A DNA stretch of 64,000 nt from Candidatus Gordonibacter avicola (GTDB taxonomy: Bacteria > Actinomycetota > Coriobacteriia > Coriobacteriales > Eggerthellaceae). Positions within the stretch are counted from its first letter, which is position 1; each line of letters begins with the position of its first letter. Location: assembly GCA_019113915.1 (NCBI GenBank), contig DXGM01000043.1, positions 62,001 through 126,000 on the forward strand, written 5' to 3'. The translations under genes and the position numbers were made by a program. The notes under the pieces are model-generated. The model ran no database searches. It was given only the letters and a program-made list of their open reading frames with translations, and was not told where the DNA came from. Shown in pieces: positions 17,315 to 26,082 of the stretch.

Positions 17315-18577
17315 AGCTGCATCTTGCTTGACCGCACGTTCGCCGCTTCGCTCTTCGGCATGTCGCGTCGCCACCAGGCGAACCAGCACGAGGGCAAGGC
17401 CGCCTGCGGCCAGGGCGAAGAGGGCGCCCACGGGGCCGGTGGCTAGCAGGCCTTCCGTGTTCACCACGATACCGCCCGCGAATGACCCTAGCGCGATACC
17501 CGCGTTGAACGACATGGGATGCAGTGACGCGGAGAAGGTTACGGCGGCGGGGTAGTCTGTGCGCGCCACTGTCTGGTAGAGCATTTGCACGGTGGAGTTC
17601 ATTGCGTACATGAGCACTGCCACCACAAGAATGTTCGCAAGGGCGGGCAGGCCGGTGGGAATGGTCACGGCCAAGAGTGCGAGGGCAATGGCGTGCAGGC
17701 CGAACGTGAGGGGCAGGGCGTGCAGGCCGAAGCGTTCGGCGATCCACCCCGAGAGCAGGTTGGAACCCACGCATGCCGCTCCCACCAGCAAGAGCATGGC
17801 GCTTGCAGCTGCGCCATCGAGGCCCAGCGGCCCTTCGAGCACCGGCGTGAGGTAGGTGTGGAATACGTAGGTAGCTGCCGCGCCAAGGAGGATCATAGCC
17901 GTGTTCACGAGTACGCGGCTATCGGTGAGTATGCGCAGCTGAGAGCGCACGGTGGGCGTGCTTGTGGTGGGGTTCACGCTGGGCGATGTGGGCGCATCCG
18001 TGCGTCGAGGAAGGGCTGGCAGCAGAGCTATGCTTACTACCAGGCCAAGTGCGAACACGCATCCGTACGCGGCTTTCCAGCCAAACGCGTCGGCGAGCAG
18101 GGTTCCGATGGGTACACCCACCACGCTTGACACCGAAAATCCGGCGAGCAAAAGCCCAAGCACGCGCGGAGCCTTCTCCTTCCCTACAATGTCGGGCACG
18201 TAGGTGAGAGCTACGGCCAGCAGCGTACCGGAGGTGATGGCCGGCATGAGGCGCGATACGACGAGCAGCGCGTAGTCGTTTGCGAAGAGGGTAAGCAGGT
18301 TTCCGGCGTTGAACACCACCAAGAGCGCGGCCGTGAGTTTCAGGCGGTCGATGCGTGCGGTGGCAAGTGACACGAGCGGCGTGGCCACGGCGCAGGCGAG
18401 TGCGTAGTAGCCCACGAGGTCACCGATGCGCGTGAGAGGTTCGCCGAGCGCGCCCGCTACATCGGGCGTGATGCCAATGAGCACGAACTCGGCGAATCCG
18501 AGGGCGAAGGCGTGCGCCACCAATAGTGAAACGACAAGGCCGGAGCGTGGAGTGCGTGCGGGTGAGGTAAGTGACAT
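17312..18577 (-). CDS. major facilitator superfamily transporter (AraJ-like)
   Basis: 421 aa with about 12 hydrophobic segments. The first helices contain HAFALGFAEFVLIGITPDVA and the loop after helix 2 ends in LATARIDRLKL, as in DHA1-type AraJ/YdhP drug and sugar exporters. The central cytoplasmic loop (PRRTDAPTSPSVNPTTSTP) separates the two six-helix halves. Substrate unknown. The ATG at 18577 has AAAGGAC about 8 nt upstream; the frame opens 12 codons further up but without a ribosome site. It is divergent from the LysR gene at 18697, whose product probably controls it. Confidence 0.9.
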   Translation of the reverse strand: MSLTSPARTPRSGLVVSLLVAHAFALGFAEFVLIGITPDVAGALGEPLTRIGDLVGYYALACAVATPLVSLATARIDRLKLTAALLVVFNAGNLLTLFANDYALLVVSRLMPAITSGTLLAVALTYVPDIVGKEKAPRVLGLLLAGFSVSSVVGVPIGTLLADAFGWKAAYGCVFALGLVVSIALLPALPRRTDAPTSPSVNPTTSTPTVRSQLRILTDSRVLVNTAMILLGAAATYVFHTYLTPVLEGPLGLDGAAASAMLLLVGAACVGSNLLSGWIAERFGLHALPLTFGLHAIALALLAVTIPTGLPALANILVVAVLMYAMNSTVQMLYQTVARTDYPAAVTFSASLHPMSFNAGIALGSFAGGIVVNTEGLLATGPVGALFALAAGGLALVLVRLVATRHAEERSGERAVKQDAA

Positions 18578-18640
18578 GGGGGACGTCCTTTCGACAAAGT
18601 GGTTCCTGTACACCGTACTGCCCGTGCAGTAAAATAGCTA

Positions 18641-18678
18641 ATGCTTATACTTGATAGTTTTGTATGCCTCATAAGCAT
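18641..18678. promoter_or_regulatory. LysR-type operator between MFS and lysR genes
   Basis: Nested dyads lie in the divergent region: outer arms atgcttat (18641-18648) and ataagcat (18671-18678), and an inner atac-N11-gtat (18647-18665) that fits the T-N11-A pattern of LysR-family boxes. It is well placed to control both divergent genes. Confidence 0.55.
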
Positions 18679-18696
18679 GAGAGGGAAGGAGGCGCT

Positions 18697-19596
18697 ATGG
18701 AGCTGCGGACCCTGCGCTACTTTCTTGCGCTGGCACAGGAGGGCACCGTTTCAAACGCGGCGAAGGCGTTGCATGTGACGCAGCCTACGCTCTCGCGGCA
18801 GCTGGCCGACCTTGAGCGGAGCTTCGGCAAGCAGCTGTTCGAGCGCGGCAGCAAGCGCATTGCGCTCACCGACGAGGGCGTGCGCTTGCGCGAGTACGCC
18901 AAGGCTATCGTGGAATTGGCCGACAAGGCCGAGGCCGAACTCTCGCAACCCGAGCGCGCCGTAAGCGGGGACGTGCACATTGGTTGCGGCGAGACCGACG
19001 CGCTGCGCATTGTGCTGCGCGCAGCCAAGCGCCTGCGTGCCACGTACCCCGATGTGCGGTTTCACCTGGCCAGCGGCACGACGGTCGATCTTGTGGATCG
19101 CTTCCACGACGGTCGCTTCGACTTTCTGTTGGAATGCGAATTCGTGCAGCGCCCCGACTGCGAATCGCTGCGACTTCCGGCGCTCGATCGGTGGGGCGTG
19201 CTCATGCGCAAGGACGACCCGCTTGCCGCCAACGACGTTGTGCGCGTGGATGACCTCGCCGATCGTGCGCTCATCACGTCGCGCCAGGCCACCAAGACCG
19301 GCAAGCTGCGCGAGTGGGCCGGCGACGTAGCGGACGCGTGGAACGTGGTGGCCACTTACAACCTGCCGTTTTCCGGCGCGCTCATGGTGGAGGAAGGCGT
19401 GGGCGTGGCCGTGTGCTACGACCGCCTCGTTCGTCTGTCGGATGAGGGCACCATGTGTTTTCGCCCCCTCGACCCACCGCTCGTAAGCGAAATGGGCCTC
19501 ATCTGGAAAAAACACCGCCGCCTTTCCCGACCTGCTACCGCTTTTCTGGAAGCCCTACAAGAAGAATGCAACGAATGCGAAGAAGATACGCAGTAA
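18697..19596 (+). CDS. LysR-family transcriptional regulator
   Basis: 299 aa. The N-terminal winged helix (residues 1-60) reads ELRTLRYFLALAQEGTVSNA, then AKALHVTQPTLSRQLADLE. A periplasmic-binding-like substrate domain follows (about residues 90-295). GAAGGAGG lies before the ATG at 18697; the upstream ATG at 18664 would put the operator inside the gene and is rejected. It is divergent from the MFS transporter, its most likely target. The effector is unknown. Confidence 0.9.
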   Translation: MELRTLRYFLALAQEGTVSNAAKALHVTQPTLSRQLADLERSFGKQLFERGSKRIALTDEGVRLREYAKAIVELADKAEAELSQPERAVSGDVHIGCGETDALRIVLRAAKRLRATYPDVRFHLASGTTVDLVDRFHDGRFDFLLECEFVQRPDCESLRLPALDRWGVLMRKDDPLAANDVVRVDDLADRALITSRQATKTGKLREWAGDVADAWNVVATYNLPFSGALMVEEGVGVAVCYDRLVRLSDEGTMCFRPLDPPLVSEMGLIWKKHRRLSRPATAFLEALQEECNECEEDTQ

Positions 19597-19598
19597 TT

Positions 19599-19691
19599 CC
19601 GTAGGGCAAGGGTTCTACCCTTGCCGCTCAGCATTGGTAAACTTGCAGGTCAAACGTGGTTGACGGCAAGGGCAGAGCCCTTGCCCTACGG
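19599..19691. repeat. 93-bp cruciform-forming intergenic element between convergent genes
   Basis: Perfect 14-bp outer arms CCGTAGGGCAAGGG (19599-19612) and CCCTTGCCCTACGG (19678-19691) enclose a second inverted pair, CCCTTGCCG (19618-19626) and CGGCAAGGG (19664-19672). Each half can also fold on itself (GGCAAGGG with CCCTTGCC). It sits between the convergent lysR and DUF362 genes and may act as a terminator or be a miniature repeat element. Confidence 0.65.
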
Positions 19692-19737
19692 TCAACCTAC
19701 CAGGTAAAACCCGTGTGCTACAGCTAAAGCAACGTGC

Positions 19738-20622
19738 TTACGCGTCCAAGTCCACTAGGTTGTATTCGCGGCTTCCGAGGCCGAGGGCGGCTGCGGCTTC
19801 TATGGTGTGGATGCCGTTGCGGCTTTCCATGCGTTCGATGAGGGCGGCTTTGCCGGGGTCATCCGAGGCGTACACGGCGTCGACGCAGGCCTGGTCGAGT
19901 GCTACCGGGTCGAGCGAGGCGAAAATGCCGAGGTCGCCCATCTCGGGCTCGGCGGGGTTCGCGTCGCAGTCGCAGTCCACCGACAGGCGGTTCGCCACGT
20001 TCACGTACACGATGTTCTCGCGGCCCATATAGTCCATGACGGCCTTGTCGGCATCGGCCATCGACTCCAAAAACGCGTCGTGGTCGGCCGAGAACATGTC
20101 CTCAAACTTCTCCATGACGGCACCCGAGCAGTGAATGTGCCCCTTGCCGTGTGACGACGCTACGCCGATAGACATATTCTTAAGCGCTCCGCCGAACCCG
20201 CCCATGGCGTGGCCCTTGAAGTGGGACAACACGAGCATGGACTGGTAATTCGCAAAGTGTGCGCCTACGAAGTTCTCGGTGAGGTGCACGCCGCCTACTA
20301 CGGGCAGCGCGATTTCGTCCTCTTCGTCCATGAGATCACACGGCGCGATGGCGGTGAACCCGTGCTCTTCGAACGTCTTCAGGTGCTCTTCGGTGGTGTC
20401 GCGGCGGCCCGGGTAAGCGGTATTGCACTCAACGATGGTGCCGTCGAGTGACTTCACCAAGTCGGCGATCAGCGCGGGCTGCAAGAAGTTGTGCCCGCCC
20501 GGCTCGCCGGTTGAAATCTTCACTGCCACCTTACCCGGCAGCGTCACCCCCAGCGCCTCGTAGGCTTTCGCCAGGCCAGCCGGGCTGATGTCCTTTGTGA
20601 AATACACGGTTGCCGTATCCAT
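19738..20622 (-). CDS. DUF362 family protein, cytoplasmic form
   Basis: 294 aa. The opening VYFTKDISPAGLAKAYEALG is followed by KVAVKISTGEPGGHNFLQP, VECNTAYPGRRDTTEEHLKT and LSHFKGHAMGGFGGALKN, all hallmarks of this DUF362 subgroup. No signal peptide or classical Fe-S motif is present; one cluster of Cys reads VDCDCDANP. Function unknown. The ATG at 20622 follows an AAAGGGG ribosome site; the frame is open 37 codons further up, through the promoter region. A MerR-style promoter lies upstream, and the divergent neighbour is the molybdoenzyme operon. Confidence 0.85.
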   Translation of the reverse strand: MDTATVYFTKDISPAGLAKAYEALGVTLPGKVAVKISTGEPGGHNFLQPALIADLVKSLDGTIVECNTAYPGRRDTTEEHLKTFEEHGFTAIAPCDLMDEEDEIALPVVGGVHLTENFVGAHFANYQSMLVLSHFKGHAMGGFGGALKNMSIGVASSHGKGHIHCSGAVMEKFEDMFSADHDAFLESMADADKAVMDYMGRENIVYVNVANRLSVDCDCDANPAEPEMGDLGIFASLDPVALDQACVDAVYASDDPGKAALIERMESRNGIHTIEAAAALGLGSREYNLVDLDA

Positions 20623-20653
20623 GGGCAGACCCCTTTCAGTTTCGGTTGCCCCT

Positions 20654-20684
20654 ATTGAACACCTTAGAGTGCGCTCAAAGTCAA
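20654..20684 (-). promoter_or_regulatory. MerR-type promoter with 19-bp spacer, upstream of the DUF362 gene
   Basis: On the minus strand TTGACT (20684-20679) and TTCAAT (20659-20654) are separated by 19 bp, the overlong spacing typical of MerR-activated promoters. The spacer holds the dyad CTTTGAG-CGCA-CTCTAAG (one mismatch). No merR gene is adjacent; the nearest candidates are at 10477 and 29783. Confidence 0.55.
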
Positions 20685-20692
20685 GGGATAAA

Positions 20693-20713
20693 TGTATGCC
20701 TTTAAGGCATACA
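20693..20713. promoter_or_regulatory. 21-bp perfect palindrome upstream of the molybdoenzyme operon
   Basis: Arms tgtatgcctt (20693-20702) and aaggcataca (20704-20713) are perfect around one central base. A -10-like tatagg at 20725-20730 places the palindrome over the -35 region of the rightward promoter. This is a candidate operator for redox or substrate control of the operon. Confidence 0.6.
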
Positions 20714-20819
20714 GAAGTTTTCACTATAGGCAATAGCTTTCCCGCAGGCGCGCTCGCACAATGAGGCCATCCGAAGGGATCCGGCTTTCACGGCCGAACC
20801 GAACAGGGAAGGAGAGGGC

Positions 20820-23756
20820 ATGAGTCTTTCGAATCACGCTTTGAGTCGCCGCAGTTTCTTGCGGGCAAGCGCGGGGGCCACGGCGGCCGCAGCGGCGTTT
20901 GGCCTGGCAGGCTGCGCAAGTGACGCCGCTGCAGAAGGCGCAGGTGCGCCCGCGGCGAACGCCGACGGATCGCACGTTGTCGCGTCCGACGTTAGCGTTG
21001 TGGGAGGGGAGGGCGAGTGGATGCCCATCCACTGCCACCAGAACTGCAACCAGATGTGCCTCAACATGGGGTATGTGGTGGATGGTGTGGTCATTCGCCA
21101 AAAGACCGACGACGCGCGCGAGGACAGCTTCGACTGTCCGCAACAGCGTGGCTGCTTGCGCGGACGTTCCCTGCGCCAGCAGGTGTACAACGCCGACCGC
21201 ATCAAGTACCCCATGAAACGCAAGAACTGGCAGCCCGGCGGCGGCGAAGCGGCGCACGGCGAACTGCGCGGCAAGGACGAGTGGGAGCGCATCAGCTGGG
21301 ATGAGGCGCTCACCTACGTCACCGACGAACTCAAGCGCGTCTACGCCGAATACGGCCAAGATGCCGTCGTATGCAACGCGTGGCGCTGGGCACCCGGCTC
21401 GGCCATGTTCCCCGTCATCGGCGGCGCGGTGTATGACACGGAAACCGAGTCGTTTGGCTGCTGGGCTTTCCAAACCGAGGCGCTGGGCCTGTACTCCTGG
21501 GGCGACCATCCCGACCTCATGATGGGCCCGGACAAGTACGACCTGCCCAACGCCGACACCATCGTGCTCTACGGCTGCAACCCTGCGTGGGCACAGCACT
21601 CCAGCATGTACTGGCTTTCCCATGCGAAGGATGCCGGAGTCGATTTCGTGTACGTGGGCCCCAGCTACAACGTGACCGCCTCCACGCTGGGCGCGCGCTG
21701 GATTCGCGTGCGCCCCGGTACCGACACGGCGTTCCTGCTGGCCGTGATCTACGAGATGATTCGCCTGGATGAAGAGCGCGGGAATATCATCGACTGGGAT
21801 TTCGTGAACGAGCGCACGGTGGGCTTCACGCCCGAAACGATGCCCGCCGATGCCACCACAAGCGAGAACTATCGCGACTATATCCTGGGCGAATACGACG
21901 GCATTCCGAAAACCCCTGAGTGGGCGAGCGAAATCTGCGGCACACCGGTGGAGGATATCACGTGGTATGCCGAACTTGCTGGTAAAAACAACAAGGTGGT
22001 GTTCTTCCATAGCTACGCCGCCTCGCGCTATCTGGGCGCAGAGAACCTGCCGCAGGCGTTCATGACGGTGTCGGCGCTCGGTGGCCATTACGGCAAATCG
22101 GGCCACGGCTCGGCCGCCATCTACACGTGGGACGCGGGTGACTCGGGCTACCGCCTCATTCAGCACGCGGGTGGCGACTATGCTTACATCGACAACCTGG
22201 TGGCTTCGCCGGCCGTCACGGGCCCCAACCGCTGCATTGAGGGCAACTCATACTGGAGCTCGCTTGCGGCGGGGACGTATATCTCCACGTCGGAAGGCCC
22301 CTATGACCTGGGCAGTGAGGTTCCGAATGCGGCCGGTGGTGCCGACACGCTCACCGCGAATGGTCTTGTGGTGAAGGCTTCCACCAAGCTGCGCGCCAAC
22401 ACGCCCACCTACCACGAGGCGCGCGAGATGCCGGTGAACCCGCGCATCCTGTTCGCCACGAACTCGAACTTCATGCAGACGCGCGGCAACCTGCCCACCG
22501 CCATTGAGGTCATGCGCGCGGCCGATATGTGTGTGTCGGTGGAGATCAAGTATTCGCTCACGGCCCAGTTCGCCGACATCATTTTGCCGGTGGCCACCCA
22601 CTGGGAAGGCAATGACGACGAGGCGTGGGGTGAACTCTGCTGGCCAAGCCCCTTCGGCGACGGCAACGGCCAAAAGCAGCGCAAAGACGCGCTGCTGGCG
22701 TGGCGTCCGCTCGTAAAGCCGCTGTACGAGGCGCGCGAGGAAAAGGCCGTGTTCCGCGAGATCATCGAGCGCATGGGCTACGACCCGGACGACGCCTACC
22801 CCAAGAGCAACTACGACCAGTGGCTCGGGTATTTCTTAGGGATGCGCGAGCTGTCGGAGGACCTCACGCGCTGGGAGCCGGTGCTCACGTGGACGGCCGC
22901 CGACAACGAGAAGTACCACGCGAACTACCCGGAGCAGCAGGGGAAGGTGTCGTTCGACCAGTTCATGGCCGATGGCGCATACGTGGTGCAGCGCTCCGCC
23001 ACCGACCGGCGCAACTACGTGGGCTACCGCGACGACAAGTTGGGCATGGGCCCCGATGGCGAAGTGGTGGTGGCCGACACCGCGTGGCCGCGTCCGTCCA
23101 TCTCCGGCAAGCTGGAAATCTACTGCCAGTTCAAGGCCGACAACGCGAACCGCACGGGCCTCAACCCCGAACCGATCAAGCCCTACGCGAACTACTTCGT
23201 GCCAAACCGCGGCTACCAGGAAACGTTCGCCGACTGGGACAACAAGGTGAAGGGGGCCTATCCGCTGCAAGCCTACACGCCGCACTACCTGCGCCGCGCC
23301 CACACCTGCTACGACAACATGACCTGGACGCAAGAGGCGTTCGTAAACCCCGTGTTCATGAACGCGCAGGACGCCGCCGACCGCGGCATCAAAGCGGGCG
23401 ACACGGTTATGTGCTTCAACGACTTCGGCCGCATGCTGCGCCGTGCTCAGCCGCTTGAGGGCATGATGCCGGGTACGGTGGCCATCCCACACGGCGTGCG
23501 CTCGGTGCTTGATGAAAGCGATCCCGCGGGCATTATCGATTGCGGTGGCAGCGAGCAGATGCTCTCCGACGGGCAGCAGTCGAACTACTTCCCCCAGGTA
23601 GATGGCTACAATTCGCTGCTTATTGAAATTGAGAAGTACAACGGCGAACCCATCCCCGAAGACTACGACCGCGGGCCGTTTTTGGCCGCAGGCATCGACG
23701 CGCCCGATACCCCCGCCTATGTGACCGACGGCATCTATGAGACAAAGGAGGCGTAA
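20820..23756 (+). CDS. Tat-exported molybdopterin oxidoreductase, DMSO reductase family catalytic subunit
   Basis: 978 aa. The N-terminal Tat signal LSRRSFLRASAGATAAAAAF is followed by a lipobox-like LAGC. Residues of about 70-115 carry a 4Fe-4S motif (CHQNCNQMC and a fourth Cys in FDCPQQRGC), then RGRSLRQQVYNADRIKYPMK as in DmsA-type enzymes. Downstream signatures include RISWDEALTYVTDEL, VLYGCNPAWAQH and RPGTDTAFL for bis-MGD binding. It would transfer electrons to an external acceptor through the ferredoxin and membrane subunits that follow. Acceptor unknown; S- or N-oxides and aromatic hydroxylated compounds are possibilities in this group of bacteria. A palindrome overlaps its promoter. 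Confidence 0.92.
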   Translation: MSLSNHALSRRSFLRASAGATAAAAAFGLAGCASDAAAEGAGAPAANADGSHVVASDVSVVGGEGEWMPIHCHQNCNQMCLNMGYVVDGVVIRQKTDDAREDSFDCPQQRGCLRGRSLRQQVYNADRIKYPMKRKNWQPGGGEAAHGELRGKDEWERISWDEALTYVTDELKRVYAEYGQDAVVCNAWRWAPGSAMFPVIGGAVYDTETESFGCWAFQTEALGLYSWGDHPDLMMGPDKYDLPNADTIVLYGCNPAWAQHSSMYWLSHAKDAGVDFVYVGPSYNVTASTLGARWIRVRPGTDTAFLLAVIYEMIRLDEERGNIIDWDFVNERTVGFTPETMPADATTSENYRDYILGEYDGIPKTPEWASEICGTPVEDITWYAELAGKNNKVVFFHSYAASRYLGAENLPQAFMTVSALGGHYGKSGHGSAAIYTWDAGDSGYRLIQHAGGDYAYIDNLVASPAVTGPNRCIEGNSYWSSLAAGTYISTSEGPYDLGSEVPNAAGGADTLTANGLVVKASTKLRANTPTYHEAREMPVNPRILFATNSNFMQTRGNLPTAIEVMRAADMCVSVEIKYSLTAQFADIILPVATHWEGNDDEAWGELCWPSPFGDGNGQKQRKDALLAWRPLVKPLYEAREEKAVFREIIERMGYDPDDAYPKSNYDQWLGYFLGMRELSEDLTRWEPVLTWTAADNEKYHANYPEQQGKVSFDQFMADGAYVVQRSATDRRNYVGYRDDKLGMGPDGEVVVADTAWPRPSISGKLEIYCQFKADNANRTGLNPEPIKPYANYFVPNRGYQETFADWDNKVKGAYPLQAYTPHYLRRAHTCYDNMTWTQEAFVNPVFMNAQDAADRGIKAGDTVMCFNDFGRMLRRAQPLEGMMPGTVAIPHGVRSVLDESDPAGIIDCGGSEQMLSDGQQSNYFPQVDGYNSLLIEIEKYNGEPIPEDYDRGPFLAAGIDAPDTPAYVTDGIYETKEA

Positions 23757-23762
23757 CGCGCC

Positions 23763-24338
23763 ATGAGCTTGGGATTCTACGTAAACCTGCAGCGCTGCAT
23801 CGGCTGCAAAACCTGCCAGGTGGCCTGCAAAGATCGCCACAACCTGCAACAGGCCGGGCCACGCCCGCGCCGCGTGGGCACCTTCGAGTGCGGAACGTAT
23901 CCGAACGTGGACATGTTCCAGCTGTCGGTGTCGTGCAACCACTGCGAAAAACCTGCGTGTGTGGCGGGCTGCCCGACCGGCGCGATGTTTGTGTCCGACG
24001 ACGGCACTGTACAGCACATCGACGAGCGCTGTGTGGTGTGCCGCAACTGCATGACCGTGTGCCCGTACGGCGCGCCGCAGCTTGACGAGGTGGAGAACAT
24101 GATTGTGAAGTGCGACAGCTGCAAAGCGCTGCGCGCGGACGGCCGCAACCCGGTGTGCGTGGATGCCTGCCCGATGCGCGCCATCGAATTCGGCGACGTG
24201 GACGAGTTGCGCGCCTTGCACGGCGAAGCGGCGCGTGAGCTGCCAGTGTTGCCTTCGGCGAGTTTCACGAATCCGAACCTGCTGGTGGATGCGTCGCCGG
24301 CGGCCCTGCGCGAAGACTTCCGCGAGGTGGCACTGTGA
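23763..24338 (+). CDS. four-cluster ferredoxin subunit (DmsB-like)
   Basis: 191 aa with sixteen Cys in four ferredoxin motifs: CIGCKTCQVAC, CNHCEKPACVAGCP, CVVCRNCMTVCP and CDSCKALRADGRNPVCVDAC. This is the electron-transfer subunit that links the membrane anchor to the molybdenum subunit; like DmsB it has no signal of its own and would be exported bound to its Tat-carrying partner. It starts 6 bp after the catalytic subunit and its stop overlaps the next start (GTGA). Confidence 0.93.
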   Translation: MSLGFYVNLQRCIGCKTCQVACKDRHNLQQAGPRPRRVGTFECGTYPNVDMFQLSVSCNHCEKPACVAGCPTGAMFVSDDGTVQHIDERCVVCRNCMTVCPYGAPQLDEVENMIVKCDSCKALRADGRNPVCVDACPMRAIEFGDVDELRALHGEAARELPVLPSASFTNPNLLVDASPAALREDFREVAL

Positions 24339-25210
24339 GCGCGCAGACGCAGCTTGCCTCACCTGCCGCAGATGAGGCGCGGGAGCGGGCGGCTGCGCTT
24401 GAAGAGTTGCTGCTGGCGCGGGTGTATCTGTACGAGTTGTTTCACAAGCTGATGGGCGCTGCGCCGGATGCGGACGTGCTCGAGGCGCTTCTTGGGCAGG
24501 CACCTGCGGAAGGAGCGGGCCTATACGCCGAGGATGACGCGACGATGCGTGGGTTCGCCGCTTTCTTGGAGGCGCTAGCGGCGCGCGAGGACCGTGCGGC
24601 ACTGCTCGATGCGGCGCGCGACGAGTACACGCGCTTGTTCGTGGGCCCGGGCGCGCTCCCTGCACCCACCTGGGAGTCGCCGTACCTCACGAAGGAGCCA
24701 ACGCTTTTCCAGGAGAACACGCTTGCCGTGCGCGCCGCCTACCGCGCGCACGGTGTGGAGCCGAAGCGGCTGCAGCGTGTGCCCGACGACCATGTGGCGC
24801 TGCTGTGTGCGTTCATGGCGGAGCGGGCGCGGGCGGCGCTTACCGCGCTACGTGCGGGGGATGTGGCGGCGCTTGCCGCCGAGCTGCGTGATGAACTGGC
24901 GTTCGTGCGCGCACATCTGACAAGCTGGCTGGAGGCGTTTGCCCAGTCGGAGCGCCGTTCGCAGACGGCGGTGCTCTATCCGCAGCTCATCGAGGCCCTT
25001 GCGGCATTCGCGGCCGTGGATGCAACGTTTCTCACCGAGGCGGCGTTTTGGGTCGAGTCGTTGGACGGGCTTGCTCTCGAAGCGTCAGAGGGCGCTTCCC
25101 TCGCGGACTTCGAACACGCGCTCGCTGGCCTCGCCTCTGTGCGGCCGTTCGGCAGTGAAGACTACGAGTTGGTTCCCTGCGGGCGCGATGCCTCGCTGGG
25201 CGCAGCATAA
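24335..25210 (+). CDS. TorD/DmsD-family molybdoenzyme chaperone
   Basis: 291 aa, almost all helical. The family signature is present as YTRLFVGPG followed by PAPTWESPYL, and the C-terminal half has the HVALLCAFMAERA helix. TorD-family proteins bind the Tat signal of the molybdoenzyme and hold it back until cofactor is inserted. The GTG start overlaps the upstream TGA stop, so translation is coupled. It is longer than typical TorD (about 200 aa) because of Ala-rich extensions after residue 200. Confidence 0.87.
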   Translation: MSAQTQLASPAADEARERAAALEELLLARVYLYELFHKLMGAAPDADVLEALLGQAPAEGAGLYAEDDATMRGFAAFLEALAAREDRAALLDAARDEYTRLFVGPGALPAPTWESPYLTKEPTLFQENTLAVRAAYRAHGVEPKRLQRVPDDHVALLCAFMAERARAALTALRAGDVAALAAELRDELAFVRAHLTSWLEAFAQSERRSQTAVLYPQLIEALAAFAAVDATFLTEAAFWVESLDGLALEASEGASLADFEHALAGLASVRPFGSEDYELVPCGRDASLGAA

Positions 25211-25225
25211 GAAGAGGTGGCTGAC

Positions 25226-26002
25226 ATGATTTCTGAATTCCCCTTGTTCCTGTTCACAACGCTTGGCGGCCTGGCTGCCGGTGCGTATGTGGTGTATGCA
25301 TTTCTCCCCAGTGACCTCAGCGGCGAAGGCGAGGCGAACGCGAAACGCCCGTGGCTTTTCCCGCTGGCGTGTCTGGTGCTTCTGGGCGTGGGCCTGTTGG
25401 GCGTGCTCGGGCACCTCGGTCGCCCCGAGCGCTTCCTGCTGGCGCTGGCGAACCCCACGTCCATGATTGCTGAAGAGGCGTACTGGTCGATTGCGTTCGG
25501 GCTGCTGGTGCTAGTTGATCTGGTGTTTCTAGCGCGCAAAGGCACAAGCCCGCGCGTGGTGCGCATCCTGGCGGCACTCTGCGGGTTCGTGCTGATGTGC
25601 ATCATGGGTTGGGCGTACTTCACGGCCTACGGCAATCCTGCCTGGGCCGCGTGGCCAACCCTGCCCCTGTTTGTCATTGGTGACCTGGCCATGGGTGCCG
25701 CGCTCGCGGGGCTCTTCAAAGGTGAACGCTACCGCAAGGCCGTGTTTGCCGTAGCTGCCGCGGTGTTGGCCTTGCTTGCCGCAGCGTCGATGGTTGCCGT
25801 GAGCATGCAGTTCGCGGCCACGGGCCACGACATCACTCCCTTCACGGTGGCTGTCGTACTCGCCGTGGCATCGGCAGCCGTCACACTCCTCGCACGAGCG
25901 AACAAACTATCCGTACCCGCTGCCTCTGGACTCACCTTCATCTGCATCTTCGCCGGCGTAGTTGTCGCCCGCTACACCTTCTACGCCGCAAGTGTTTTGT
26001 AA
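25226..26002 (+). CDS. membrane anchor subunit (DmsC/NrfD-like)
   Basis: 258 aa with eight likely membrane helices beginning FPLFLFTTLGGLAAGAYVVY. The loop LGHLGRPERFLLALANPTS matches DmsC-type anchors, which oxidise menaquinol and pass electrons to the ferredoxin subunit. The ATG at 25226 is chosen because AAGAGG lies 8 nt upstream; a GTG at 25217 overlaps that site. It completes the operon catalytic subunit, ferredoxin, chaperone, anchor. Confidence 0.9.
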   Translation: MISEFPLFLFTTLGGLAAGAYVVYAFLPSDLSGEGEANAKRPWLFPLACLVLLGVGLLGVLGHLGRPERFLLALANPTSMIAEEAYWSIAFGLLVLVDLVFLARKGTSPRVVRILAALCGFVLMCIMGWAYFTAYGNPAWAAWPTLPLFVIGDLAMGAALAGLFKGERYRKAVFAVAAAVLALLAAASMVAVSMQFAATGHDITPFTVAVVLAVASAAVTLLARANKLSVPAASGLTFICIFAGVVVARYTFYAASVL

Positions 26003-26082
26003 GTTTTGAAGCTTTACACAGGTGCGGGAAGGAGTAGAGGCGTGTCTGTGCAGTGGAATTGACCGAAAGTAGGTGGGGTAGA

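Noticed and set aside
22836-24665. Long minus-strand open frame (609 codons) opposite the molybdoenzyme operon
   Set aside because: It lies antisense to three well-supported genes, is rich in Arg/His/Val/Ala as expected for a shadow frame in high-GC DNA, and has no ribosome site or recognisable domain.
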